Assembly: GCF_013394655.1 (NCBI RefSeq)
Contig: NZ_CP053351.1
Span: forward strand, 868,001-932,000
Length of the DNA stretch: 64,000 bases
From: Winogradskyella schleiferi
GTDB taxonomy: Bacteria > Bacteroidota > Bacteroidia > Flavobacteriales > Flavobacteriaceae
Direction of reading: 5' to 3'
The translations under genes were made by a program, and so were the position numbers. The notes under the pieces were generated by a model. That model was given only the letters and a program-made list of their open reading frames with translations. It ran no database searches and was not told where the DNA came from. Shown here piece by piece: positions 1 through 8,196 of this stretch. How positions within the stretch are numbered: position 1 is the first letter of the stretch; the number at the start of each line of letters is the position of its first letter.

Positions 1-336
1 GAAGATTTGGAGGACGTTACCGTAAAAATAGGGGACGAAACCAAAACCATCCTTGGTTATGAATGTCAACAAATAATTGTTACTTTGAAACAAAATGGGC
101 AAGACATGGATATGCAAATGTTTGTAACAGATAAAATTTCTGCAATTAGTCCAAATACAACGGCTATGGGAGATAAGGTAGAAGGATTTCCGCTGTATTT
201 CACAATGACAACGAATCAAATGGGAGTAACTATGACCGTGAGTAGTGAGGTTATAAGTATAGAACAAGTAGATGTACCAGATGAGAAGTTTGATATGACT
301 CCTCCAGAAGGATATACAAAGATGGAAGGCATGTAA
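1..336 (+). CDS. DUF4412-like protein, 3' part only
   Basis: The reading frame is open from the first base of the window, so the true start lies upstream; the TTG at base 7 is only an internal codon. The 109+ visible residues hold a 'LGYECQQIIVT' strand, methionine-rich stretches and 'DEKFDMTPPEGYTKM' near the end. This is the pattern of the DUF4412 / outer-membrane lipoprotein-sorting-like proteins of Bacteroidota, in which the substrate-like 'tK.I.GY.C' strand precedes a C-terminal 'P..y' motif. Function is unknown; such proteins are usually secreted. A hairpin followed by T residues sits 40 bases downstream, so the gene ends a transcript. The family assignment is by eye and moderate. Confidence 0.6.
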   Translation, partial: EDLEDVTVKIGDETKTILGYECQQIIVTLKQNGQDMDMQMFVTDKISAISPNTTAMGDKVEGFPLYFTMTTNQMGVTMTVSSEVISIEQVDVPDEKFDMTPPEGYTKMEGM

Positions 337-376
337 AGTGGCCTTGTTGTTTAAACAAAATATATATACTATTGGA

Positions 377-409
377 AATACTCTCGTATGCTGACGAGGG
401 TATTTTTTT
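377..409 (+). terminator. Rho-independent terminator after the DUF4412-like gene
   Basis: An inverted repeat (aatactctcg ... cgagggtatt, with one or two G-T pairs) with an 8-base loop is followed by seven T residues. Confidence 0.7.
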
Positions 410-445
410 GTAACTTTTCTACCCTATTAAATCCTTAACTGAATC

Positions 446-805
446 GTGAAGAAGAAAAAAATATTGGCGCTATTATTATTTGTTATAGTTGGTCAACTCG
501 TAGCTTTTACGCTTTGTTATTTTACCGACTTAAAATATTCTTTCTTTTATGTGCCAGCTTTGGGAGGTTCATTAGTGAGCTTTATTTTTGGATATAAACC
601 TGATCTTGACTCTATAAAAAGCCACAAACTATTACTGGCCTTATTATTATTTGTTGTAGTTGGTCAACTCGTAACTTTTACGTTTTGTTATTTTACCGAA
701 TTAAAATATTCTTTCTTTTATGTGCCAGCTTTGGTGGGTTCATTGGTGGGTTTTATTTTTGGATATAAAGGCAATGTTGACTCTGTAGAAAGTCAGAAAT
801 TATAA
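446..805 (+). CDS. Small membrane protein made of two tandem copies of one unit
   Basis: I do not recognise the family. The 119-residue product begins with a GTG start and a Lys-rich stretch (KKKK). It consists of a 57-residue unit repeated twice: both copies carry 'ALLLFVxVGQLV', 'CYFT(D/E)LKYSFFYVPAL' and 'FIFGYK'. Each unit contains two hydrophobic helices, so four membrane segments are expected. The duplication is plain at DNA level with a 171-bp period (compare 471 onward with 642 onward), so it is recent. A single 57-residue unit would probably be the ancestral protein. There is no obvious operon partner; the next gene is 170 bases away. Confidence 0.6.
   Translation: MKKKKILALLLFVIVGQLVAFTLCYFTDLKYSFFYVPALGGSLVSFIFGYKPDLDSIKSHKLLLALLLFVVVGQLVTFTFCYFTELKYSFFYVPALVGSLVGFIFGYKGNVDSVESQKL
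471..794 (+). repeat. Tandem 171-bp in-frame duplication
   Basis: Bases from 471 and from 642 match closely over most of a 171-bp unit, giving two near-identical protein modules in the gene at 446-805. Confidence 0.8.
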
Positions 806-894
806 ATGCTCTAGAAGAGACATTCAGAATAAGGATTAAATTCAACTATCCAAGAGTTTGTGTTTATATGAAATATAGATAATTAGATTTTTAG

Positions 895-915
895 CCTGCC
901 TGTTCGGCAGACAGG
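895..915. repeat. GC-rich intergenic palindrome (cctgcctg/cagacagg)
   Basis: An imperfect 8-base stem with a 5-base loop, much richer in G+C than its surroundings. A related core (cctgtctgcc ... ggcagg) occurs inside the repeat at 4858-4898, which suggests a dispersed element. Confidence 0.6.
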
Positions 916-942
916 CGCACAAAATGACATTAGAGTATACTT

Positions 943-972
943 TTGAGACACTCTTTTTTTTACCTATATTTG
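943..972 (+). promoter_or_regulatory. Bacteroidota-type promoter upstream of the gene at 977
   Basis: TTG at 943-945 and TATATTTG at 965-972 are separated by 19 bases, matching the -33/-7 consensus of the Bacteroidota primary sigma factor. The -7 box lies only 4 bases from the ATG, so the message would have almost no leader. Confidence 0.6.
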
Positions 973-976
973 CCGC

Positions 977-1588
977 ATGAAAACCAAACTGCATTTTGGG
1001 ATAATAGTGATACTCTTGGCGTTTTTAGGAACGTTTATAGAGCAAACAACGCTACCAAATCAGCAGATTGTAATTCAGTTTTCGGATAAAGCTGTTACAG
1101 CTGAAGATACCGAAAATGCTATTGAAGCGATTCAAAATAAACTACAAAGCATTGGTGTTTCCCAAATTCAAATAGGTCAAACTGAAAATGGTCAATTTAG
1201 AATAACCTATCATAGCGATGCTGAGGTTTCACATATTCAAGCGGTACTTTTTAAATCTGAAAATTTCAAAATAGCATACGAGGATTCTAAAAATCCTTCA
1301 GATCGACTTCCCGAGAACCAAAGTTCAAATGACTACGAACTTAATATTTCTGAAATTAAGACGAGTAGTAAAGTTAATTGGGATTTCAATAGTGTTCAAA
1401 TTACCGAGATCAATCAAAAAACCGATCACTCCAACCCAACTAAAGTCGATTATTCAGGAGTTCAAATTCATACAAAACAAAGCAACAACATCATAAATGT
1501 TGCACTTTTAGCTAATAATACAGTTGCCATTGCAATTGATAATATTTCCTATAAGATTCCTGAAGTTAGGGCAGGACCAACTTTATAA
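977..1588 (+). CDS. Membrane-anchored protein resembling the SecD periplasmic (P1) domain
   Basis: The 203-residue product has one N-terminal membrane segment (about residues 6-22) and then a soluble part. Residues ~46-100 (AIEAIQNKLQSIGV ... GQFRITYHSD ... FKIAYED) line up with the SecDF P1 region encoded by the next gene (AFEVLRKRIDKFGV ... GRILLELPGA ... LQFWETY). The C-terminus (VAIAIDNISYKIPEVRAGP) lines up with SecD's NIAIVLDNIVYSAPSVSTGP segment. It therefore looks like a free-standing, anchored version of SecD's first periplasmic domain that lacks all the translocon helices. It lies 181 bases before secDF on the same strand but each gene has its own promoter. A role alongside SecDF in export is inference only. 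Confidence 0.65.
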   Translation: MKTKLHFGIIVILLAFLGTFIEQTTLPNQQIVIQFSDKAVTAEDTENAIEAIQNKLQSIGVSQIQIGQTENGQFRITYHSDAEVSHIQAVLFKSENFKIAYEDSKNPSDRLPENQSSNDYELNISEIKTSSKVNWDFNSVQITEINQKTDHSNPTKVDYSGVQIHTKQSNNIINVALLANNTVAIAIDNISYKIPEVRAGPTL

Positions 1589-1676
1589 AAAGGATTATTT
1601 AAATCTGAAATAATTCTTACTTCAACATTAAAGCTTTTATCAATCAAAAAGCTAAAAATCAAATTCATAAAAAACA

Positions 1677-1707
1677 TTGTCGGGTTATAGCGTAAACTAT
1701 ATATTTG
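1677..1707 (+). promoter_or_regulatory. secDF promoter
   Basis: TTG at 1677-1679 and TATATTTG at 1700-1707 with a 20-base spacer. Transcription would start close to the perfect palindrome at 1716-1733, placing that palindrome in the secDF leader. Confidence 0.55.
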
Positions 1708-1715
1708 CGCGCCAG

Positions 1716-1733
1716 TTCCGATAGCTATCGGAA
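1716..1733. repeat. Perfect 18-bp palindrome in the secDF leader
   Basis: ttccgatagctatcggaa is fully self-complementary and lies between the promoter and ATG of secDF. It could be a dispersed palindrome that happens to be here, or a binding site. Confidence 0.75.
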
Positions 1734-1769
1734 TCAACTAAATATTCGACATTAAATAAAATAATCACA

Positions 1770-4700
1770 ATGCAAAACAAAGGAATAATTAAGCTTTTTG
1801 CGCTTTTATTTGGTTTGGTAAGTATTTACCAATTATCATTTACGTTTAAAGCCAATCAAATTGAGGATACTGCCGAACAGGCAGCAGTTGCCAAAATCCC
1901 AGAAACCGAAGAGGATTACCAGTCTAAGCGAAACCTAGAGGAAGTACGTTACTTAGATTCTTTAAAAACCACTAAAATACAAGACGGCGAAAAATTTGAG
2001 CCAATTGAGGTTTATGATTTAGGTGTAGCAGAATATTCTTATACAGAAGTAGAAAACAATGCCATGAATTTGGGTCTTGACCTTAAAGGTGGTATTAATG
2101 TTATTCTTCAGATTTCGGTAAGGGATATTTTAGAAGGATTAGCGAATAATAGTAGAGATCCGATTTTTAACAAGGCTTTGGATGATGCTGAAGAACTTCA
2201 AAAAGATGCACAGGAATCTTACTTGGAATCTTTCTTTAGAGCATTTGATGCTATTAAAGGCGATACAAAATTAGCCTCTCCTGATATTTTTGCGAATCGT
2301 ACGTTAAGTGACGAGATTAAATTCGATATGTCGGATAATGAAGTTAAAGGCATTATTGAAACAAAAATTGATGAGTCTATCGTTTCGGCTTTCGAAGTAT
2401 TACGTAAACGTATTGATAAATTTGGCGTAACGTCTCCAAATATTCAACGTTTAGGAAACTCTGGTCGTATTCTTTTAGAATTACCAGGCGCTAAGGATAT
2501 TGAACGTGTTAAGGATTTAGTTACTAAAACGGCTCAATTACAGTTCTGGGAAACTTATAAGACTGAAGAAGTGGCACCTTATATAATGGAGGTCAACCAA
2601 GCTTTGGTTGAAGCAAATAAAAAGGAAGACACTCAAGAAGCATCTGATGAAGTGATGGAAGAAACGATCGTTGATCAAGATTCCACTTCAAATGCCATTG
2701 ATGAATTGACAGGTCAGATGGAAACGGATTCAACTTCGGTTGAAAATGCCTATCCGCTTGGTATTCAGAGCTTCGGAAGAGGTGGTCCGGTGATCGCTGT
2801 ATTCTTGGCTAAGGATAAAGAGAAAGTTATGGAGCATTTAAATGATCCAAAAAATAGAGCATCATTGCCATCTGATATGCGCTATGTGAAATTTGCTTGG
2901 GGAATACAACAAGAAGATTCAGAATATGTAGATCTATATGCTATTAAAGGAAATAGAGATGGTGTCCCACAATTAAGTGGTGCTGTGATTTCGGATGCAA
3001 GACAAGATTATGACCAAGTAAGCCGACCAGCCGTGAGCATGCAAATGGATGCAAGAGGTGCTAAAATTTGGGAAGAAATGACCAAAACGGCTTATGAGAC
3101 GCAAGGTAATATTGCTATTGTACTAGATAATATTGTGTATTCTGCACCGAGTGTTTCTACTGGACCAATTGCTGGCGGAAATTCTCAAATTTCAGGATCG
3201 TTTTCATTAACTGAAGCGGTCGATTTAGCGAACGTTTTAAGAGCTGGAAAATTACCTGCTTCTGCGCAGATTGTTCAAGCAGATGAGGTTGGGCCATCTT
3301 TAGGTCAAGAAGCTATTGATAGTGGTATGAAATCATTCTTAATTGCATTGGCTTTTGTATTGCTTTGGATGATATTTTACTACGGAAAAGCAGGTGGTTT
3401 TGCTGATGTCGCTTTGTTGTTTAACATCTTATTGATCTTTGGTGTATTGGCAAGTTTAGGAGCCGTATTAACCTTACCAGGAATTGCAGGTATTGTATTG
3501 ACCATAGGTATTTCAGTCGATGCCAACGTACTTATTTTTGAACGAATAAGGGAAGAATTAGCCAAAGGTAAATCGCAAAAAGAATCCATTAAAGATGGTT
3601 TCTCTAATGCATTATCTTCAATCTTGGATGCGAATATTACTACAGGTTTAACGGCGTTAATCTTATTTGTATTCGGTACAGGTCCAATTAAAGGTTTTGC
3701 CACAACGTTAATCATTGGTATTTTAACGTCTTTATTTACCGCGATTTTCATTACACGTTTACTCGTGGATTGGTACGTTAATAGAGGTGGAAGTTTAGAT
3801 TTCTCAACAGGAATTACTAAAGGCTTATTTAAAAATATTAACATCGATTTCTTAAGAAAACGTAAGATTGCTTATGTGATTTCTGGAGCTTTTATAGTAG
3901 CAAGTTTAGGGTCTTTGTTTGTTGGACCTGGGTTAGATCAAGGAATTGACTTTGTTGGAGGAAGAACGTATCAAGTGCGTTTTGATCAGGATATGAGTGT
4001 TGAAGAAGTTAAAAATGATTTGGAAGCAGTATTTGAAAGTGCTGAAGTAAAAACCATTGGTGGGCCAAATCAATTGAAGATTTCTACGAAATATTTAGTT
4101 GAAGACAGTTCTATTGAAGCCGACGAAAAAGTACAATCCATGTTGTTTACAACATTGCAAAAGTACCTTCCTGAGGGCATGACCTACCAAGAGTTTTTAG
4201 ATGGTTCGGGAGACCAAAAAATCGGTAAGATGTTATCGAGTAAAGTAAGTCCAACAATTGCAGATGATATTAAGAAGTCATCAATTTGGGCGATTTTAGG
4301 ATCTTTAGTGGTGGTATTCTTATATATCTTATTACGTTTTAAGAAATGGCAATTTTCTCTTGGAGCGGTAGCTGCTGTATTCCATGATGTATTAATTGTA
4401 TTGGGAATCTATTCTTTAACTTGGCGTTTTATGCCATTTAGCATGGAGATTGACCAAACATTTATTGCGGCAATCTTAACCGTAATTGGTTACTCGCTGA
4501 ATGATACGGTTGTTGTTTTCGATAGAATTAGAGAATATTTCAATGAAAATTTAGGTTGGAAATTCGATACCACAATCAACAAATCGATTAACAGTACCAT
4601 CAGTAGAACATTAAATACCTCCTTAACCACCTTAGTGGTGTTATTGGCTATGTTCTTGTTTGGTGCAGATTCACTTAAAGATTTATTGTTCGCATTAATC

Positions 4701-4829
4701 GTTGGTGTCATTGTAGGTACGTACTCTTCAGTATTTATCGCAACACCTATTATGTACGATACAGCTAAAAAAGGAGATGCAACAGATGCACTGAAGAAAA
4801 AAGTGAAAGAAGATGTTGAGGAGGCTTAA
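1770..4829 (+). CDS. secDF: Protein translocase subunit SecDF (fused)
   Basis: Inner-membrane partner of SecYEG that uses the proton-motive force to pull exported proteins through on the periplasmic side. At 1019 residues it is a SecD-SecF fusion, as usual in Bacteroidota. TM1 is at about residues 8-25; 'LGLDLKGG' (101-108) is the SecD signature; a large periplasmic domain follows with an acidic, low-complexity insertion around 280-330. SecD helices occupy about 519-670, with 'DANVLIFERIREE' in them. The SecF half begins near 694 with its own TM, 'GIDFVGGR' and a helix bundle from ~837 containing 'LNDTVVVFDRIRE'. The gene has its own promoter and ends at a hairpin about 90 bases on. No missing parts. 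Confidence 0.97.
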   Translation: MQNKGIIKLFALLFGLVSIYQLSFTFKANQIEDTAEQAAVAKIPETEEDYQSKRNLEEVRYLDSLKTTKIQDGEKFEPIEVYDLGVAEYSYTEVENNAMNLGLDLKGGINVILQISVRDILEGLANNSRDPIFNKALDDAEELQKDAQESYLESFFRAFDAIKGDTKLASPDIFANRTLSDEIKFDMSDNEVKGIIETKIDESIVSAFEVLRKRIDKFGVTSPNIQRLGNSGRILLELPGAKDIERVKDLVTKTAQLQFWETYKTEEVAPYIMEVNQALVEANKKEDTQEASDEVMEETIVDQDSTSNAIDELTGQMETDSTSVENAYPLGIQSFGRGGPVIAVFLAKDKEKVMEHLNDPKNRASLPSDMRYVKFAWGIQQEDSEYVDLYAIKGNRDGVPQLSGAVISDARQDYDQVSRPAVSMQMDARGAKIWEEMTKTAYETQGNIAIVLDNIVYSAPSVSTGPIAGGNSQISGSFSLTEAVDLANVLRAGKLPASAQIVQADEVGPSLGQEAIDSGMKSFLIALAFVLLWMIFYYGKAGGFADVALLFNILLIFGVLASLGAVLTLPGIAGIVLTIGISVDANVLIFERIREELAKGKSQKESIKDGFSNALSSILDANITTGLTALILFVFGTGPIKGFATTLIIGILTSLFTAIFITRLLVDWYVNRGGSLDFSTGITKGLFKNINIDFLRKRKIAYVISGAFIVASLGSLFVGPGLDQGIDFVGGRTYQVRFDQDMSVEEVKNDLEAVFESAEVKTIGGPNQLKISTKYLVEDSSIEADEKVQSMLFTTLQKYLPEGMTYQEFLDGSGDQKIGKMLSSKVSPTIADDIKKSSIWAILGSLVVVFLYILLRFKKWQFSLGAVAAVFHDVLIVLGIYSLTWRFMPFSMEIDQTFIAAILTVIGYSLNDTVVVFDRIREYFNENLGWKFDTTINKSINSTISRTLNTSLTTLVVLLAMFLFGADSLKDLLFALIVGVIVGTYSSVFIATPIMYDTAKKGDATDALKKKVKEDVEEA

Positions 4830-4857
4830 TTCTCTTTAAATAATTAAATAAATCTCA

Positions 4858-4898
4858 CACTGAGCGCCTGTCTGCCGAATAGGCAGGGGGTCGAAGTG
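4858..4898. repeat. Composite dispersed repeat downstream of secDF
   Basis: A cactgagcg ... gtcgaagtg frame, of the type also seen at 59874-59891 and 59940-59960, is split by a second palindrome (cctgtctgcc ... ggcagg) related to the one at 895. It reads like one repeat nested in another. Confidence 0.55.
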
Positions 4899-4912
4899 TT
4901 GATTAAGAATAT

Positions 4913-4949
4913 AAAAAATGCCTTTCTTGATAGAGAGGCATTTTTTTTA
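4913..4949. terminator. Bidirectional terminator between secDF and the minus-strand genes
   Basis: aaaaaatgcct and aggcattttttt form a stem with a loop of about 13 bases; A and T runs on both sides would let it stop transcription from either direction. Confidence 0.7.
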
Positions 4950-4955
4950 TAAAAG

Positions 4956-5306
4956 TTAGCCAATAAGATTTCCAAAAATTATGATAAGAATTATTACTCC
5001 AACTATTACAGCAATAAATGTAACAATCAATTTGAATATTTTCTTTTGATCGTCAAAATCTGAAACAAGGTTCGTTTTTACATTCGCAATAATCTTTTTT
5101 TTAATAATAATGTCATTTATTTTATCCATATCGGAATCAAGTAAAAAATATCTAATTCCACCACTCAGATTTGATTGTTCGTGGATGTTATAATAGAATT
5201 TGATATTGTTGTTTAATAATTGAGATTCGAAAATTATTTGATCTTTCGGTAAGATATACAGTTTATAATGGTCTTGTAGTTTTATATTGAAGTTTGAGTT
5301 TGGCAT
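4956..5306 (-). CDS. Small C-terminally anchored protein, DUF2007-like
   Basis: The 116-residue product has a soluble N-terminal part with 'FESQLLNNNIKFYY' and 'GGIRYFLLDSDMDKINDII', a pattern resembling the small DUF2007 (putative signal-transducing) domain, and a single hydrophobic helix at the C-terminus (about 92-113). The annotation rests only on the alternation of these segments and is weak. It lies 62 bases downstream of the alpha/beta hydrolase on the same strand, so it may be the last gene of the lgt transcript. Confidence 0.5.
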   Translation of the reverse strand: MPNSNFNIKLQDHYKLYILPKDQIIFESQLLNNNIKFYYNIHEQSNLSGGIRYFLLDSDMDKINDIIIKKKIIANVKTNLVSDFDDQKKIFKLIVTFIAVIVGVIILIIIFGNLIG

Positions 5307-5368
5307 TCAGTTTCTATTTTTAACGTGGCAATTATATTAAACTCTAAGATTATGAATGATTAAATTTT

Positions 5369-6232
5369 TTAAGAATGCTTTTCAATCCACTCTTGCGTCA
5401 TCTTCCACAATGAATTTTTAAATTGATGTCTAAAGAACCCAAAATGACCAACATCTGAAATACCCAATTCTTCTGGAATAATATGACGTCTATCCACTTT
5501 AGCATTTGCAAATTGCTTAGCTAGCCAATTTACGGAAGCTTCCGATGCAAATTCATCATTTGTAAAACTTAATGCCAGTAAATTTTTATCAAAATTTTTG
5601 AATTTAAGATCTTCAAAATTAAACTCACTTAACAAATAGTCCTTGTGTTTTCCCCAACGTCGCCATTGATAAGCCATTTGTTTGGGCAGATTTTCAAAAA
5701 GCCCAAATGTCTTTGCAGGAAAATAGCCGAAAAGCGGAGTTAATGTTGGAATCATAATATACCAAAACATAAACATTCTAAAACGTTCAAAACCTTTCCA
5801 ATGTTTCCAATAACCGCTTTGTGAAGCAACGGTAATTATAGTATCTATTTGAGGCGTCGATTTGTTGAAAGCTAATAGTTGTCCGCCAATACTGTGCGTC
5901 ACAACTATTATCTTATGGTTTGGGTTCTGCGATTTAGCGTAATTTACAATTGAAGTTTGGTCATTTTCGCCCCAAGCTTTTAAATTAATAGTGTTTTGCT
6001 TAAGGTGGGAAATGTCTGGGTTTGATTTTCCAATTCCAGAATAATCAAATGTGTAAACTGTATAACCTAATTCTGAAAAATAGGAGGCAAACTTATAATA
6101 GTAACGTTGAAGAACTCCAGTCGCAGAAGAAATAATAATACTCTTATTATTTGAAGTTTGAGGTTTAAAAAAGGTAAGATTTAAATCATGTCCTAAAGGC
6201 GTGTTGATATCTAAACCTAGTGGCTCAGTCAT
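5369..6232 (-). CDS. Alpha/beta hydrolase
   Basis: A 287-residue single-domain alpha/beta-fold hydrolase. The nucleophile elbow is 'VVTHSIGGQ' with Ser114 (T-H-S-I-G, so Thr replaces the usual first Gly); 'FDYSGIGKS' (62-70) is the strand-turn typical of the fold; 'DVGHFGFFR' near the C-terminus supplies the likely catalytic His. The N-terminus has no signal peptide, so it is probably cytoplasmic. The substrate is not evident; it resembles the uncharacterised predicted hydrolases of the YheT/serine aminopeptidase type. It overlaps the upstream DUF192 lipoprotein gene by 8 bases, which together with lgt suggests translational coupling. Confidence 0.85.
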   Translation of the reverse strand: MTEPLGLDINTPLGHDLNLTFFKPQTSNNKSIIISSATGVLQRYYYKFASYFSELGYTVYTFDYSGIGKSNPDISHLKQNTINLKAWGENDQTSIVNYAKSQNPNHKIIVVTHSIGGQLLAFNKSTPQIDTIITVASQSGYWKHWKGFERFRMFMFWYIMIPTLTPLFGYFPAKTFGLFENLPKQMAYQWRRWGKHKDYLLSEFNFEDLKFKNFDKNLLALSFTNDEFASEASVNWLAKQFANAKVDRRHIIPEELGISDVGHFGFFRHQFKNSLWKMTQEWIEKHS

Positions 6233-6728
6233 TGGTGGAGGTAAAACTTATTTGATCTCCAACTGCCAATTCCCATTCATCAGAAAGTCCTCCGTTGATT
6301 TCTAAAACGTACTTTGCAGGAGCTTCAGACGGAAGGGAGGTTTCATTCATTGGCTGTGCGTTCTTTTGAAAACTAACGATGGTTTTATTTTCATCTATAT
6401 AAATAATATCCAAGGGAATCTTGGTATTCTTCATATAGAAACTTCGCATTTGCACATCAGGAAATATAAACAACATCCCATGATTGGTTTCAAGCTTGGT
6501 TCTGTACATTAAACCTGTTTGGGTTTCGTATTCGTCATCCGCAATTTCAATGTCTATAGTTTTTATTATGGAATCGGAATCGGCTTTAATAAGATCTAAA
6601 GTCCCTTCTTTCTTAAAATTAACAACGACTTTATCTTCAGGCTTTGTTGTTTTTTCTTCTTTACAAGACGAAAGAAAAACGAATCCAAAAATGACAAGTA
6701 CAATTATTATGTAGCGTTGAAATTGCAT
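6225..6728 (-). CDS. DUF192 lipoprotein
   Basis: A 167-residue product with a lipoprotein signal (VFLSSC, lipid-bearing Cys22) and a DUF192 domain over about residues 45-165. Typical markers are 'TQTGLMYR', 'GMLFIF', 'FYMKNTKIPLDIIYID' and 'VLEINGG'. DUF192 is a small beta-barrel of unknown role, usually exported. The gene shares one base with lgt (TAATG) and overlaps the following hydrolase gene. Being a lipoprotein encoded directly after lgt, the enzyme that lipidates it, is a neat but probably incidental pairing. Confidence 0.9.
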   Translation of the reverse strand: MQFQRYIIIVLVIFGFVFLSSCKEEKTTKPEDKVVVNFKKEGTLDLIKADSDSIIKTIDIEIADDEYETQTGLMYRTKLETNHGMLFIFPDVQMRSFYMKNTKIPLDIIYIDENKTIVSFQKNAQPMNETSLPSEAPAKYVLEINGGLSDEWELAVGDQISFTSTND

Positions 6729-7555
6729 TAACTCAATTTTGTTTTGGGTTTATACATAAACATAAAGTATAATCCAATCAATATAAACGGAATACTTAGC
6801 CACTGACCAGTATTTAAATTAAACCAATTAATATATTCATCACCTTGTGATTCTTTTACAAATTCGACAAAGAATCTAACCGTCCAAAGTAACACTAAAA
6901 ACAGTCCGAATAAAAAGCCTTGTTGTTCCGATTTCTTTGTTTTCCAATAGAAATAAAAGAGAATTAGGAATACAAATATATAGCAGAAGGCTTCGTACAA
7001 TTGTGCAGGATGTCTGGGTTCCGTTTCACCTAATTGTTTAAATACGACACCGAAATCGCTTCCCGTCTTTTTTCCAATAATTTCAGAATTGATAAAATTA
7101 CCAATTCTCACAAATACAGCTCCGGAAGCTACAGGAATGACTACACGATCCAAAATCCAAATCACGGTTTTGTGCAAAACTTTTTTATTGTAGAGGTACA
7201 TGGAAATAATCATACCAATGGCAGCGCCATGACTTGCCAAGCCTTGAAAGCCAGTAAACTCAAAACCACCTGCAAATTTAAAAGGTAAAAAGATGCTTAA
7301 AAAATCTTCGGTAATTAATTCTGGTTGGTAAAAAATAACATGGCCTAACCTGGCGCCAAGCATAATCCCTAAAACAGAATAAATGAATAATGAATCAAGG
7401 GATTCCTCAGATTCATTTTCATTTTTCCATATACGTTTTGTGATTTGAAAGCCCAAAATAAAGGCAACAATCCACATGAGACTATAAAAGTGAAGTTTAA
7501 AAAAACCTAAATCAATAAACTTAATAGGATCCCAATCGATTTGTAATAAAAACAT
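6728..7555 (-). CDS. lgt: Prolipoprotein diacylglyceryl transferase
   Basis: Inner-membrane enzyme that transfers diacylglyceryl from phosphatidylglycerol to the lipobox cysteine of lipoprotein precursors. The 275-residue protein has about seven membrane segments. It contains 'MLGARLGHVIFYQPEL' (65-80; the conserved Arg/His/Tyr group), 'VRIGNFINSEIIG' (about 149-161; Asn and Glu conserved) and 'HPAQLYEA' (181 onward). Length fits the family. It heads a three-gene set with the DUF192 lipoprotein (1-bp overlap) and the hydrolase. yidD lies 65 bases upstream. Confidence 0.97.
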   Translation of the reverse strand: MFLLQIDWDPIKFIDLGFFKLHFYSLMWIVAFILGFQITKRIWKNENESEESLDSLFIYSVLGIMLGARLGHVIFYQPELITEDFLSIFLPFKFAGGFEFTGFQGLASHGAAIGMIISMYLYNKKVLHKTVIWILDRVVIPVASGAVFVRIGNFINSEIIGKKTGSDFGVVFKQLGETEPRHPAQLYEAFCYIFVFLILFYFYWKTKKSEQQGFLFGLFLVLLWTVRFFVEFVKESQGDEYINWFNLNTGQWLSIPFILIGLYFMFMYKPKTKLS

Positions 7556-7620
7556 AGATATTCTCTTTATTCGGTAAATATAATATTTTGAAACCTTTTG
7601 AAAACCGGATTAACTTAAAA

Positions 7621-7854
7621 TTAGTCTTCTTTCGGAGGAACAGGATCAAAACCACTGCCTCCCCAGGGATGACAACTAAAAATCCGTTTTATGGCCAACC
7701 AACCGCCTTTAAAAAAACCATGAACTTCAAGAGCTTCTTTTGCATAATGAGAACATGTTGGTTGATATCTGCAAGTGGCTGGAGTGAAAGGGGATATAAC
7801 GGTCTGATAGACTTTAATTAAGAAGAGGAAAGGATATGTTAGAATTTTTTTGAT
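7621..7854 (-). CDS. yidD: Membrane protein insertion efficiency factor YidD, no canonical start codon
   Basis: Translation of the minus strand gives a complete YidD: a hydrophobic N-terminus ([12 protein letters not shown]), '[18 protein letters not shown]', '[13 protein letters not shown]' and '[15 protein letters not shown]'. The family sits at the inner membrane and helps YidC/Sec-dependent insertion. Between the upstream in-frame stop at 7903-7905 and the conserved core there is no ATG, GTG or TTG. The codon where family members normally begin is ATC (7852-7854), and an ATT lies at 7870-7872. Either a rare AUC/AUU start is used, or the start was lost by one base change (mutation or sequence error). 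The start given is the homology-based one. Confidence 0.8.
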   Translation of the reverse strand: MKKILTYPFLFLIKVYQTVISPFTPATCRYQPTCSHYAKEALEVHGFFKGGWLAIKRIFSCHPWGGSGFDPVPPKED

Positions 7855-7902
7855 GAGTGAAAGCTGTTTAATTGATTTTCTTTGAGTCGTTAGAGAGTTT
7901 TG

Positions 7903-8085
7903 TTATAGACCAAATGCTCTCGGCATACTTTTGTGTAGAACATTATCAAGACATTTAGCGTGTGCACAAACAGACTGTTTGTCATCCGATTCTCTATCAA
8001 TATTTATCGTAATTTCTATAGCCTTATCAAGCAACAAGTAGTTTCCACAAAAGCAACATAAAACTTCTTGTTCTTTCGTTTTCAT
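7903..8085 (-). CDS. Small Cys-rich protein, putative metal-binding
   Basis: A 60-residue protein that I cannot place in a named family. It has 'CCFCG' near residues 10-14 and 'VCAHAKCLD' near 39-47, a CxxC...CxHxxC arrangement that could bind zinc. It ends 48 bases before the YidD start region and is in the same reading frame as yidD, separated from it by a single TAA stop. It may be co-transcribed with yidD and lgt. Confidence 0.55.
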   Translation of the reverse strand: MKTKEQEVLCCFCGNYLLLDKAIEITINIDRESDDKQSVCAHAKCLDNVLHKSMPRAFGL

Positions 8086-8196
8086 ATAATTTTTTTCTAT
8101 TATAAAGTTTATTTTGATTGTTTATTTGAAACGACAAATCAATTCACAGCAGTGAGCGACATCTCAACGACAAACAACCTCACAACTTAACAGTTA

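Noticed and set aside
7588..7821. 77-residue plus-strand ORF
   Set aside because: It is antisense to yidD, whose minus-strand translation is a clear family match.
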